Positions 33,065 to 41,520 of a stretch of 64,000 nt of DNA are shown piece after piece. Position 1 is the stretch's first letter, and each line of letters begins with the position of its first letter. The position numbers were made by a program, and so were the translations under genes. The notes beneath the pieces were generated by a model. That model searched no databases, was not told the origin of the DNA, and saw only the letters and a list, made by a program, of their open reading frames with translations. The DNA comes from Pseudosporangium ferrugineum. Lineage in GTDB: Bacteria > Actinomycetota > Actinomycetes > Mycobacteriales > Micromonosporaceae. The stretch covers positions 310,001-374,000 of the forward strand of contig NZ_PVZG01000002.1 in NCBI RefSeq assembly GCF_003002065.1, read 5' to 3'.

Positions 33065-33856
33065 GTGCACATGAGACTGAAGACGCTCGGTGCGGCCGTA
33101 GCGGCAAGCCTGGTCCTCACGGCCGGTGCGGTCGCTCCGGCCCGGCCGGCCCAGGCCTCCATCGTCAACTGGTTCGAAGTGATCATCACCGCGGTGTCGA
33201 CGCTCGCGGCGAACAGCGGCGGGGGCGGCAACGACGCCCAGCTCGAGGCCGCCAAGCAGCAGATCATCCACGCGGTGGAGAGCTCGAAGCAGGAGATCCT
33301 CGCCCACATCGACGCCATCGCCGCCGCCGACGTCGAGGCGTGCACCCAGTCCGCGGTCACCAAGTTCGCCCAGATCGACAGCATGCCGGGCAGCCTGCTC
33401 GGCCCGTTCGTCAACGGGGCGGTCGACTGCGCCCATCTCTCCAGCTCCTACTTCAACACCGTGCAGAGCCTCCCGGCGGCCGACAACATCGGCAAGCTCA
33501 TGGGGGTCATCTACGCGATCGCGATGACCGGCTTCGCCAAGTACGGCCTCAGCACCCGGTCCCTGCTCGGCAACCTGATCACCGGGTACGAGGCCGTCGC
33601 CGTGAAGATGAAACCGACCCGCTGCGGCATGCAGGACGCGCTGCAGGACAACGAGGTGCGCCCGCGTCCCGGCGACCCGATGTACTGGATCGTCTGGTGC
33701 GAGGCGTACAACGGCGACCTCGCCAACACGACGTACAACACGATCTTCCCCGCTTCCCCGACCGAGGCGGACTTCGACGCGGTGCGGCTGCAGGCGGGCC
33801 GGAACACCTCCTACGCCACGGCCGTCCACGCCCTGCCGGCGCTGCGCGCGGCGTAG
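33065..33856 (+). CDS. Secreted protein of an unrecognised family, copy 1
   Basis: The 263-residue product starts at GTG (ATG two codons later is an alternative) after GGAGGGGG. Residues 1-32 are a Sec signal ending in PAQAS. The mature part begins with hydrophobic IVNWFEVIITAVSTLAAN, then a helical charged stretch (EAAKQQIIHAVESSKQEILA), a conserved block SMPGSLLGPFVNGAVDCA, and a C-terminal region with Cys residues (near 90-125 and 185-215) that may pair. I do not recognise the family. It is closely similar to the third gene of this operon over 125 residues and distantly to the second. Confidence 0.85.
   Translation: MHMRLKTLGAAVAASLVLTAGAVAPARPAQASIVNWFEVIITAVSTLAANSGGGGNDAQLEAAKQQIIHAVESSKQEILAHIDAIAAADVEACTQSAVTKFAQIDSMPGSLLGPFVNGAVDCAHLSSSYFNTVQSLPAADNIGKLMGVIYAIAMTGFAKYGLSTRSLLGNLITGYEAVAVKMKPTRCGMQDALQDNEVRPRPGDPMYWIVWCEAYNGDLANTTYNTIFPASPTEADFDAVRLQAGRNTSYATAVHALPALRAA
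33242..33616 (+). repeat. 375-bp duplicated coding block, copy 1
   Basis: This block aligns without gaps to 34845-35219. I count 27 differences in 125 encoded residues, and long DNA stretches are identical or differ only at third positions. It marks a gene duplication inside the operon. Confidence 0.85.
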
Positions 33857-33882
33857 CGGCCCCGAGATCCGAGGAGAAGACA

Positions 33883-34695
33883 GTGCGAAAGGCGGGACTC
33901 CTGCGGCGTGGCCTCACCGCCGCCGCGGCCGGCCTGGCCCTGACCGGGGCGGCCGTGGCCGCCGCCCCGGCACCGGCCCGGGCCGACGCCACCTACGAGA
34001 CGTTCATCCAGTTCTTCATCAGCGCGTACGACAAGGGCAGCGACGGCAGCTACTCGGTGGCCGAGATCAACGAGCTGATCCAGCAGGTGATCGGCGCCGT
34101 CAACGGGGCGAAGAGCGACGTGCTCGACCGCCTCGACGATCAGCTGACCAGCGAGCTGCGCGGCAAGGCCGAGGCCGCCGTCACGAAGGTCGAGCTGCTG
34201 CGGGTGCCGTGGCTCGCCGGGCCCGCGATCAACAGCACGCACGACGCGGCGTACTCGGCCAAGGCCCACCTCACCACGGTCGCCGCCGACGACGGCGCCC
34301 TGGACGCCGTGGGTCGCGCGATGATCGTGCTCTTCGCCGAGCTGAACGCCGCCTACCTCATGGTGGACGCCGACGAGGGCACCAACCTCGCGGCCGGCCA
34401 GCGCCCGTACCTGCGCCAGGGCCTCGAGCAGCTCATCCGCGAGATGCAGCCCGACTGCGCCCGCAACAGCCTGCCCAGCGCGGGCTACGTCTCCTACGTC
34501 TGCGAGTTCGACGGCCGGACCGTGCGCGCGGAGTACTGGGCGGGCAGCGACTCGTACACCATCGACGGCAGCGCCCCGATCCCCGGGCAGATCGACCCGG
34601 GCCTGGTCGAGGACTACACGATGGCGCGCACCGTCCTGCCGGACGCGGAGCGGTTGCTCGCCGAACTGATCCGGGAAGGGGTCCGGCTCCCATGA
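33883..34695 (+). CDS. Secreted protein of the same family, diverged middle member
   Basis: The 270-residue product starts at GTG with GAGGAGAAG upstream, 26 bases after copy 1. Residues 1-36 form a signal ending in ARADA. The segment from QQVIGAVNGAKSDVLDRLD to AAVTK has the same length (36 residues) and pattern as in copies 1 and 3 (QQIIHAVESSKQEILAHID ... SAVTK), so it appears to be a remote paralogue. Its C-terminal part (CARNSLPSAGYVSYVCEFDG and following) is different, with two Cys that may pair. Function is unknown. The stop overlaps the start of copy 3 (ATGA). Confidence 0.8.
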   Translation: MRKAGLLRRGLTAAAAGLALTGAAVAAAPAPARADATYETFIQFFISAYDKGSDGSYSVAEINELIQQVIGAVNGAKSDVLDRLDDQLTSELRGKAEAAVTKVELLRVPWLAGPAINSTHDAAYSAKAHLTTVAADDGALDAVGRAMIVLFAELNAAYLMVDADEGTNLAAGQRPYLRQGLEQLIREMQPDCARNSLPSAGYVSYVCEFDGRTVRAEYWAGSDSYTIDGSAPIPGQIDPGLVEDYTMARTVLPDAERLLAELIREGVRLP

Positions 34696-35453
34696 AGAGC
34701 AGCCTGAGCAGGGTCGTCGTGGCCGCGGTGGCCGCGATCGTCATCACCGTCAGCGGCACCGCACGACCCGTCCAGGCGTCCGTCGCGCAGTGGGCCGCGG
34801 TGGTCGTCAGCGTGGTGCAGTCGCTGTCCGGCGGTGATGGCGGGCTGGAGCGGGCGAAGCGGGAGATCATCGCCGCGGTCGAGAACTCCAAGCAGGAGAT
34901 CCTCGATCACATCGACGCCATCGCCGCCGCCGACGTGGAGGCCTGCACCCAGGCCGCCGTCACGAAGGTCGCCCAGATCGACAGCATGCCGGGCAGCCTG
35001 CTGGGGCCGTTCGTCAACGGGGCGGTCGACTGCGCGTACCTGTCCACGTCCTACTTCAACGCCGTGCAGGGTCTTCCGGCGGCCGACAACATCGGCAAGC
35101 TGATGGGGGTCATCTACTCCATCGCGATGGTCGGGTACGCCAAGTACGGCCTCTCCACCACCGCGCTGCTCGACAGCCTCGTCGGCGGTTACCACGCGGT
35201 CGTGGCGCGGCTGGTGCCGGCCTGCTCGCACGACTGGATGTTCGACGACAACCCGCGGCACATCTACGAGGTCACCGTCACGTGCCAGCTCTACCCGGGC
35301 ATCGTCGGCACCGACACCATGCTCAAGGGCTGGCTGCCGGGACGCCCCGAGCCGGCGATCCCGTACACCGCGGCGATCGCCGCGGTGGACGCTCAGACGA
35401 GCCGCGGCGTGGCGATCGCTGCCCTGCCACAGCTGCTGGCGGCTCGCGGCTGA
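34692..35453 (+). CDS. Secreted protein of an unrecognised family, copy 3
   Basis: The 253-residue product has a signal peptide (1-30, ending VQAS) and then SVAQWAAVVVSVVQSLSGG, the helical stretch ERAKREIIAAVENSKQEIL and the shared block SMPGSLLGPFVNGAVDCA. Residues 52-176 align without gaps to residues 60-184 of copy 1. The C-termini differ but both keep a Cys pair (here near CSHDWMF and TCQLYPG). It is translationally coupled to the middle gene. A secreted set made in equal amounts could form a complex, but this is inference. Confidence 0.85.
   Translation: MKSSLSRVVVAAVAAIVITVSGTARPVQASVAQWAAVVVSVVQSLSGGDGGLERAKREIIAAVENSKQEILDHIDAIAAADVEACTQAAVTKVAQIDSMPGSLLGPFVNGAVDCAYLSTSYFNAVQGLPAADNIGKLMGVIYSIAMVGYAKYGLSTTALLDSLVGGYHAVVARLVPACSHDWMFDDNPRHIYEVTVTCQLYPGIVGTDTMLKGWLPGRPEPAIPYTAAIAAVDAQTSRGVAIAALPQLLAARG
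34845..35219 (+). repeat. 375-bp duplicated coding block, copy 2
   Basis: This is the partner of 33242-33616, of equal length and in the same frame and orientation, 1.6 kb away. It could support recombination that deletes the middle gene. Confidence 0.85.
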
Positions 35454-35466
35454 CACCGGTCAGCCG
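35447..35466. terminator. Short hairpin over two convergent stop codons
   Basis: CGGCTGAC and GTCAGCCG pair perfectly around ACCG. The stem includes the stop of secreted copy 3 and the stop of the facing tctC gene, so it probably ends both transcripts. Confidence 0.55.
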
Positions 35467-36413
35467 CTGCGGAGGCCGAGCCGGCGCAGGACCCCTGCGA
35501 CCCGTTGCCGCTCCTCGGCCATGAACGCGGCGAAGCCGGCGCCGTCCAGGTAGGCGCCGGTCCAGCCGAAGCGGGCCCGGGCCTGTTCCCACGGCGCCGA
35601 TCGCGCCACCGTCGCGACGAGGGTGCGCAGCCGCGTCACGGCGTCCGGGGGCAGGCCGGGCGGTGCCACGATGCCCCGCCAGTTGTCGAGGACCACGTCC
35701 AGGCCGGCCGCGCGTACGGTCGGGGCCGGCACCTGGGGCACCGGCCGCCCGCTGGTCACCGCCAGGGCCCGTAGCTGCCCGGAGCCGAGCTGGCCCGCGT
35801 ACTCGCCGAGCCCGGACATCGCGAACGCGACCTCGCCGCCGAGCAGCGCCGCGAGCAGGTCCCCGCCGCCGTCGTGGCGCCGGTACGCCACCCGGGCCGG
35901 TGCCAGCCCGGCCGCCTCGGCGAGCAGCATCGCCGCCAGGTGGTCCGGGCCGCCCGCCGAGGAACCGCCGCCCACCGGCACGCCCGCGGGATCCGCCCGC
36001 CACGCGCCGACGAGGGCGTCCAGCGACCCGTACGGTGAATCCCGCCGCACCACGAGGATCGACGGCTCCTGCACGAGCCGGGCGACCGCCGTGGTGTCCC
36101 GCAGGCCCGCCGCGGCGCCGGCGGTGATCTCCGCCCCGACCAGGCCGAGGCCCATCAGCATGAGCAGGCGCGGGTTGCCGCGCTCGTACGCGAGCCGCCG
36201 CAGCCCGACCGTGCCGCTGCCGCCGGGCAGGTTGAACACCTCCACGCCGGGGGCGATGCCGGCCGTCTCCAGCGCGGTCGCCAGCACCCGGGCCGTCAGG
36301 TCGTACCCGCTGCCCGGCGGGTTGGGCACCATGATCCGCAGGTCGTCCGGCGGCCCGCCGCACCCCGTCAGGGCAGCCGCCAGCGCGCCGCCGAGAAGGG
36401 TGCGCCGCCGCAT
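35460..36413 (-). CDS. Orphan TctC-type solute-binding lipoprotein
   Basis: The 317-residue protein has a short signal with lipobox LTGC (Cys near residue 18), then the Bug/TctC fold: IMVPNPPGSGYDLTARVLA, NLPGGSGTVGLRRLAY, a domain-two PVGGGSSAGGPDHLAA and [19 protein letters not shown]. It binds a carboxylate such as citrate outside the membrane. There are no tctA or tctB genes beside it. It is divergent from a CitA-type sensor kinase by 46 bases, so it may feed that sensor. A second TctC with transport genes lies 10 kb away and shares [13 protein letters not shown] at 36419 is an alternative start. Confidence 0.85.
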   Translation of the reverse strand: MRRRTLLGGALAAALTGCGGPPDDLRIMVPNPPGSGYDLTARVLATALETAGIAPGVEVFNLPGGSGTVGLRRLAYERGNPRLLMLMGLGLVGAEITAGAAAGLRDTTAVARLVQEPSILVVRRDSPYGSLDALVGAWRADPAGVPVGGGSSAGGPDHLAAMLLAEAAGLAPARVAYRRHDGGGDLLAALLGGEVAFAMSGLGEYAGQLGSGQLRALAVTSGRPVPQVPAPTVRAAGLDVVLDNWRGIVAPPGLPPDAVTRLRTLVATVARSAPWEQARARFGWTGAYLDGAGFAAFMAEERQRVAGVLRRLGLRSG

Positions 36414-36459
36414 CCGCACAGTCTGGCGCAGCCGGGCCGATCGGCGCAGGATGCAACAG

Positions 36460-38019
36460 ATGAGACAGCGGCTCTCCCTCGCCGGGCAGTTGCTCCTGCT
36501 CCAGCTCGCCATCGTGCTGCTGGTGGTCGGGGCGGTCGCCGCCGTGTCCGTCGCCGAGGCGGACGCCTCCTTCCGGCGCTCCGAGGGCCAGCGGCTGCGG
36601 TCGGTGGGCGAGAACGCGGCGATCAACCGTACGGTGAGACTCGGTCTGGGAACCCCGCTCGGCCGCGACGCCCTCGAGACGGTCGCGGAGAGCGCCCGTG
36701 CCGTCTCCGGGGCGTCCTACGTGGTCGTCGCCGACGCCGCCGGCACCCTCGTGACCGGACCCGACGCGGGCCGGCGGGTGCCGCTCGGCGCGAGCACCGC
36801 GCTGACCGGGCGGTCCTGGGTGGGCGTGCTCGACGACGGCCCGAAGGTCCTGGTCGCGCACGTCCCGGTGCTCGACGAGCGGGACGGCCGGTTCCTCGGG
36901 CTGATCGTCGTGGGGCGCACCTATCCGACCGTGGTCGACCGGCTCGGCAGCGCCCTGACCAACCTGCTCACCTACCTCGTGCTCGGCGCGGCCCTCGGCG
37001 TCGGCGGCTCCCTGCTGCTGAGCCGGCGGGTGAAACGGCAGACGCTCGGCATGGAACCGCGCGAGATCCGCGGCCTGGCCGAGCATCGGGAGGCCATGCT
37101 GCACGGCATCAGGGAGGGCGTCATCGGCACCGACTCGGCGCAGCGCGTGACGCTCGTCAACGACGAGGCGATCCGGCTGCTCGGCCTGCGCCCCGACGCG
37201 GTCGGCCGGTCCCTGGCCGAGCTGCACCTGGAACGCCCGCTGCTGGACGTGCTCACCGGCCGCTCGGCCGGCGCCGACCAGGTGGTGCTCAGCGACGAGC
37301 GGGTCGTGGTGCTCAACCGGCAGCCGGTGGTGCTGCACGGCCGCGACGCCGGCTCGGTGACCACCCTGCGCGACCGCACCGAGCTGACCGCGCTGCGGCG
37401 CGAGCTGGACGTGGTCCGGCACACCACCGACACGCTGCGCGCCCAGGCGCACGAGTTCGTCAACCGCCTGCACACCATCGCCGGCCTGGTCGAGCTGGGG
37501 GAGCACGACGAGGTGGTGCGGTACATCACCCGCACCAGCGAGCTGCACGAGAGCCTGGACCGGGAGGTGACCCGGGCGGTGCGCGACCCGGCGCTGGCCG
37601 CCCTGCTGATCGCGAAGGCGAGCCTGGCCGCCGAGCAGGGCGTGACCCTGAGGCTGGCCGCGGAGACCGACCTGCCGCCCGTCGACGACCGGCTCTCCGC
37701 CGACCTCGTCACCGTGGTCGGCAACCTCGTCGGCAACGCCTTCGACGCGGCCGGCCCGGGTGGCTGGATCGAGGTCGCCGTGCGGGCCACCGGGGGCACG
37801 GTCGTCGTCACGGTCACCGACTCCGGTCCCGGCGTCGGCCCGGAACTCGCCGAGCAGGTCTTCCGCCAGGGCTACAGCACGAAGGGCGGGCAGGACGGCC
37901 ACCACGGCCTCGGCCTCGCGATGATCCGGCTGATCTGCGTCCACCGCGGCGGTTCGGTCACGGTCAGCGGGGCCACCTTCACGGCCCGGCTTCCGTACGC
38001 GGAAGAGCCCGCCCGATGA
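36460..38019 (+). CDS. CitA/DcuS-type sensor histidine kinase
   Basis: About 519 residues: a membrane helix (about 8-30), an extracytoplasmic PDC-like sensor (about 35-165), a second helix (about 170-190), a PAS domain (about 210-320) and a kinase part. The H-box is QAHEFVNRLHTIAGLVELG, the form specific to the CitA/DcuS group, and the ATPase has GNAFDAAGPGGWIEV, DSGPGVGPE and HHGLGLAMIRLI. It would detect di- or tricarboxylates. ATG at 36451 is possible, but 36460 has AGGA 8 bases ahead. It overlaps the regulator gene by four bases. Confidence 0.9.
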   Translation: MRQRLSLAGQLLLLQLAIVLLVVGAVAAVSVAEADASFRRSEGQRLRSVGENAAINRTVRLGLGTPLGRDALETVAESARAVSGASYVVVADAAGTLVTGPDAGRRVPLGASTALTGRSWVGVLDDGPKVLVAHVPVLDERDGRFLGLIVVGRTYPTVVDRLGSALTNLLTYLVLGAALGVGGSLLLSRRVKRQTLGMEPREIRGLAEHREAMLHGIREGVIGTDSAQRVTLVNDEAIRLLGLRPDAVGRSLAELHLERPLLDVLTGRSAGADQVVLSDERVVVLNRQPVVLHGRDAGSVTTLRDRTELTALRRELDVVRHTTDTLRAQAHEFVNRLHTIAGLVELGEHDEVVRYITRTSELHESLDREVTRAVRDPALAALLIAKASLAAEQGVTLRLAAETDLPPVDDRLSADLVTVVGNLVGNAFDAAGPGGWIEVAVRATGGTVVVTVTDSGPGVGPELAEQVFRQGYSTKGGQDGHHGLGLAMIRLICVHRGGSVTVSGATFTARLPYAEEPAR

Positions 38020-38696
38020 TCCGCGTGCTGGTCGTCGACGACGACTTCATGGTGGCCAAGGTCCACCGCGGCTTCGTGGACCGGGTGCCCGGCTTCGCCA
38101 CGGCCGGCGTGGCCCACACCGGCGCCGACGCGCTGGCCCGGGTCGCCGACCTGGAGCCGGACCTGGTGCTGCTCGACATCTACCTGCCCGACCTGACCGG
38201 CCTCGACGTGCTGCGGCGGCTGCGCGAGACCCTGCCCGGCGGCGGCCCCGACGTCCTGGCCCTGACCGCGGCCCGCGACGTGACGACGGTCCGCTCGGCC
38301 CTGCGCGGCGGCGTCGTCCACTACCTCCTGAAACCCTTCTCGTTCGACGTCCTGCGCGACCGCCTCGAACGCTACGCGGCGGCGCACGGCCGCCTCGCCG
38401 CCGCCACGGACGTCGCCCAGTCCGACGTCGACGACCTCTTCGTGGCTCTGCGGGCCACCACCGCCCCGATGCCCAAGGGCCTCACCCAGGACACCTCGCT
38501 GCTGATAGCCGCCGCCATGCGAGCCTGCGACGGTGACCTGTCGGCAGAGGAATGCGCGGAACGCATCGGCCTCTCCCGCGTCAGCACCCGCCGCTACCTC
38601 GAACACTTCGTGAGCGCGGGCAAGGCCGAGGTCCGCCTCCGCTACGGTGTGGCGGGCCGCCCGCAGCGCCGCTACCGCTGGATCTCCCCGGCCTGA
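38016..38696 (+). CDS. CitB/DcuR-type response regulator
   Basis: The 226-residue protein has a receiver domain with VVDDDFM (acidic pocket), LVLLDIYLPDLTG (phosphoryl Asp near residue 53) and LLKPFSF (Lys). Its C-terminal DNA-binding domain has LSAEECAERIGLSRVSTRRYLEHF and ends in RPQRRYRW, as in CitB-type regulators. It pairs with the preceding kinase (ATGA overlap). Likely targets are the divergent orphan tctC and the tctCBA operon at 44.7-47.7 kb. Confidence 0.92.
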   Translation: MIRVLVVDDDFMVAKVHRGFVDRVPGFATAGVAHTGADALARVADLEPDLVLLDIYLPDLTGLDVLRRLRETLPGGGPDVLALTAARDVTTVRSALRGGVVHYLLKPFSFDVLRDRLERYAAAHGRLAAATDVAQSDVDDLFVALRATTAPMPKGLTQDTSLLIAAAMRACDGDLSAEECAERIGLSRVSTRRYLEHFVSAGKAEVRLRYGVAGRPQRRYRWISPA

Positions 38697-38710
38697 CGGA
38701 ACCGGCCGTC

Positions 38711-41227
38711 TCAGGGCTCGGGGAGGAGTTCGACGTAGCCGTCCGTGCCGTGGACGCGGATGCGCCGGCCGTCGGGGATCAGGCGGGTCGCGCCGGTCAC
38801 GCTGACGACCGCCGGGAGGCCGTACTCGCGGGCGATGACCGCGCCGTGGGTCATCAGGCCGCCGATCTCGGTGACCAGGCCGGCGACGGCGACGAAGAGC
38901 GGGGTCCAGCTCGGGTCCGTGTGGGCCGTCACCAGGATGTCGCCCGGTGCGAGGTCGGCGTCGGACAGGTCGAGGATGACGCGGGCGCGTCCCTCGACGG
39001 TGCCGGCGGAGACGGGCAGGCCGGTCAGGGCGCCGGGCGGCACGTCGTCGCGCCGGTACGCCCCGTTGAGCGCCTCACCCTCCGAGGTCAGCACGCGCGG
39101 CGGCGTCAGGGCCCGGTACGCCCGGAAGTCCTCCCGGCGCCGCCGGATCAGCGCCCCGTCCACGTGGCGGGTGCGTACGGCGTCGTGGAATTCGCCGAAC
39201 GTCAGGAAGAACACGTCGTCCCGGGCGGCGAGCACCCCGTCGCGGACGAGGGAGTCCGCCTCGGCCATCAGGGCCCGCTTGTAGACGAGGTAGCGGGCGA
39301 TCACGGCGTACTTCGGGTATTCGCGGTAGCCGGCGAACGTGCGTACGCGATCGATCATCCGTTCCGTCTCCCCGGCCTTCCGCTCGCCGTCCGGCAGGGC
39401 GCGGACCCGGGCGAGCACCTCCCGGGCCTTCGCCTGCGCCGTCTGCCGTCCCCGGGCGAAGCGTTGCCGCGCCGCGCCCGGCGCGAAGTTCCTGACGTTG
39501 TCGAGGATCAGCGGCACGAGCGTGGCAGGCTCTTCGCTCCAGCGCGGCCGGGTGATGTCGATCTCGCCGACGCAGCGCATGCCGTACCGGTCGAGGTAGG
39601 CCTCGACGGCCCGGCGCGCCTCGGCGCCGCCGGGGAGCTCCGGCAGCCGGTCCAGGAAGTCGTCGCCGGCGTGCTCGCGCAGGTACGCCACCACCTCCGG
39701 ATGCGGGCGGACGGCATCGGCGACGTCGAGCAATGCCAGCCCCATCTCCGACGTGATGTTGCCCGGGGCGGACAGGGTGAGGGTGTCAGCCGCGTTCCTC
39801 TCGCCGAGCCATTCCCGCAGCCGGTCGTTGAGCCACCAGGCGGCGTCCATCCCCGCCATGATCGCGCGGATGCTGAGCGGGTCACCGAGAAGCCGCTTGT
39901 GCTCCGGGAACGCCTCCTCCCGCAGATAGTCGAAGAGCGCGGGACCGGTCTTCGCCCGGATGGCCTGCCGCAGGGCGGCGTGGGCGGCCTCGCTGCGCGC
40001 GATCAGCCCGGCGACGACGGCCGGATCGGTCTCGATGGGGTCGGGCGGTCCGCCGGTGTGCGGCCCGGCGGGGACCGGATCCGCGGTCTCCGGGACGAAG
40101 CCGCGGGCGAGGATCGTCTCGAGCGCGTCCCGGGTCAGCGGGTCGGACCGGCCGATCATCGTGAGGAACGCGGCGCGGGCGCCCGGCGCGGCCAGGCGCC
40201 CGGTGGCGTCGACGAACAGCCTCCCGCCGGCCTCGAGCATCGGCGCCATGGCCGTCAGCTGCCACAGCGAGATGCCGAGCGGCCGCATGGCGTCGGTCAT
40301 CATCTGCTGGTGGCCGACCGAGAGGTAGACCCGGTTCTCCCGGCCGGGGGCGGCCGGCACGGGGAACAGCGTGGTGATCGGCCGGCTCTGCACGATCTGG
40401 AAGTCGTCGCCGGCCAGGCACCATTCGATGTCCTGCGGGCTGCCGAAGTGCGCCTCGATCCGCCGCCCGAGCTCCACGAGCCGCAGCACCTGCGCGTCGG
40501 TCAGGGCCGGCTGCGTCTGCCGGTGCCGCTCGACCGGCTCCTCCCGCGTGCCGCCGCCGGGGAGCGGGCGTACGGCACGCTGCTTGGCGGCGACCGTACG
40601 GGCGACGATCGCGCCGTCGCGCACCGCGTAGACGTCCGGGTTCACCAGGCCGGAGACCAGCGCCTCGCCGAGCCCGAAGCTCGCGTCCACGGTCGCCACC
40701 CTGCGGTTGCCGGTGACGGGGTCGGCGGTGAACAGCACGCCGGACGCCTCGGGGAACACCATCCGCTGCACGACGACGGCCATGCTCACCGTACGGTCGT
40801 CGATGCCGTGCTGCCGGCGGTACGCCACGGCCCGCTCGGTGAACAGCGACGCCCAGCACCGGCGCAGGTGCCGCAGGACCTCCGCCGTGCCGACGACGTT
40901 CAGGTACGTGTCGTGCTGGCCCGCGAAGGACGCCGTCGGCAGATCCTCCGCCGTGGCACTGGAGCGCACGGCGTACGCGTCCGTCGCGCCCAGCCGGCTG
41001 AGCGCGTCCGTGACCGCCGCCGCCACGTCGTCCGGGACGGCGAGCTCCGCGCCCGCCGGCGCCTGCGCCACGGCCCGGCGGAAGGCGGCGGTGGTCACGC
41101 AGAACCCGGCCGGCCCGCCGACGCCGTCGATCCGCGCGAGCTCGCCCAGGTTCGCGGCCTTGCCCCCGGCCGCCGCCGCGTGCGCCCGGCCGGCCTCCCC
41201 GAGATCCATCGTGTACGGCTCGTTCAC
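38711..41227 (-). CDS. rph: Rifampin phosphotransferase
   Basis: The 838-residue protein follows the Rph plan: an ATP-grasp N-terminal half (GGKAANLGELAR, YAVRSSATAEDLPTASFAGQHDT, SGVLFTADPVTGNR), a middle rifampin-binding region, and a C-terminal swivelling His domain with GGLMTHGAVIAREYGLP, His794. It uses ATP to add phosphate to the C21 hydroxyl of rifamycins, giving AMP and phosphate. PEP synthase shares the domains, but the length and the rifamycin-associated element upstream support Rph. GTG has GGAGGT upstream. Confidence 0.92.
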   Translation of the reverse strand: MNEPYTMDLGEAGRAHAAAAGGKAANLGELARIDGVGGPAGFCVTTAAFRRAVAQAPAGAELAVPDDVAAAVTDALSRLGATDAYAVRSSATAEDLPTASFAGQHDTYLNVVGTAEVLRHLRRCWASLFTERAVAYRRQHGIDDRTVSMAVVVQRMVFPEASGVLFTADPVTGNRRVATVDASFGLGEALVSGLVNPDVYAVRDGAIVARTVAAKQRAVRPLPGGGTREEPVERHRQTQPALTDAQVLRLVELGRRIEAHFGSPQDIEWCLAGDDFQIVQSRPITTLFPVPAAPGRENRVYLSVGHQQMMTDAMRPLGISLWQLTAMAPMLEAGGRLFVDATGRLAAPGARAAFLTMIGRSDPLTRDALETILARGFVPETADPVPAGPHTGGPPDPIETDPAVVAGLIARSEAAHAALRQAIRAKTGPALFDYLREEAFPEHKRLLGDPLSIRAIMAGMDAAWWLNDRLREWLGERNAADTLTLSAPGNITSEMGLALLDVADAVRPHPEVVAYLREHAGDDFLDRLPELPGGAEARRAVEAYLDRYGMRCVGEIDITRPRWSEEPATLVPLILDNVRNFAPGAARQRFARGRQTAQAKAREVLARVRALPDGERKAGETERMIDRVRTFAGYREYPKYAVIARYLVYKRALMAEADSLVRDGVLAARDDVFFLTFGEFHDAVRTRHVDGALIRRRREDFRAYRALTPPRVLTSEGEALNGAYRRDDVPPGALTGLPVSAGTVEGRARVILDLSDADLAPGDILVTAHTDPSWTPLFVAVAGLVTEIGGLMTHGAVIAREYGLPAVVSVTGATRLIPDGRRIRVHGTDGYVELLPEP

Positions 41228-41282
41228 TGAGCTACCTCCGGGCCGTCCGACACCAACGGCCGCCGATTGTGCGGCACCACCC

Positions 41283-41301
41283 CGGCCTTGCCGCAAGCCA
41301 C
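41283..41301 (-). promoter_or_regulatory. Rifamycin-associated element (RAE) and promoter of rph
   Basis: On the minus strand GGCTTGCGGCAAGGCC (41299-41284) matches 16 bases of the published 19-bp RAE, GGGGCTTGCGGCAAGGCCC. TTGCGG inside it could be the -35, with CACAAT (41271-41266) as -10 after 19 bases. The RAE is known to mark rifamycin-inducible resistance genes in actinomycetes. Confidence 0.8.
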
Positions 41302-41485
41302 CCCGTCCGCAGTACGGTAAAGGTGGCGGAGGCACGCTCCCGGCGAAAACCGGATGCTTCAGCCGGTCGCGGCCGGCAGGATCGCCTGCGGCGCGGCTGT
41401 GATCGCGTCGTCGTCGCGACCATGTCGTTCCAGGCGCCGGACTTCCACCGCCGGGACGGCCAAGCACCACTTCCTCAAGCGGCTG
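41302..41485. other. Intergenic stretch, nothing firmly recognised
   Basis: This is the upper part of the 293-base gap between rph and the FG-GAP gene. The plus strand can be read as a short frame ending in AKHHFLKRLGRPDR before a stop at 41501, which might be the tail of a lost gene, but there is no start or further support. Confidence 0.3.
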
Positions 41486-41514
41486 GGCCGCCCGGACCGG
41501 TGATCCGGGCGGCC
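41486..41514 (-). terminator. Terminator hairpin after the FG-GAP gene
   Basis: GGCCGCCCGGA and TCCGGGCGGCC are perfect 11-bp arms around a 7-base loop, beginning seven bases after the stop of the minus-strand FG-GAP gene. Confidence 0.75.
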
Positions 41515-41520
41515 ACGCCG

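Noticed and set aside
41385..41503. Short plus-strand frame ending AKHHFLKRLGRPDR
   Set aside because: It looks like a protein tail but is too short, lacks a start and overlaps the terminator hairpin.
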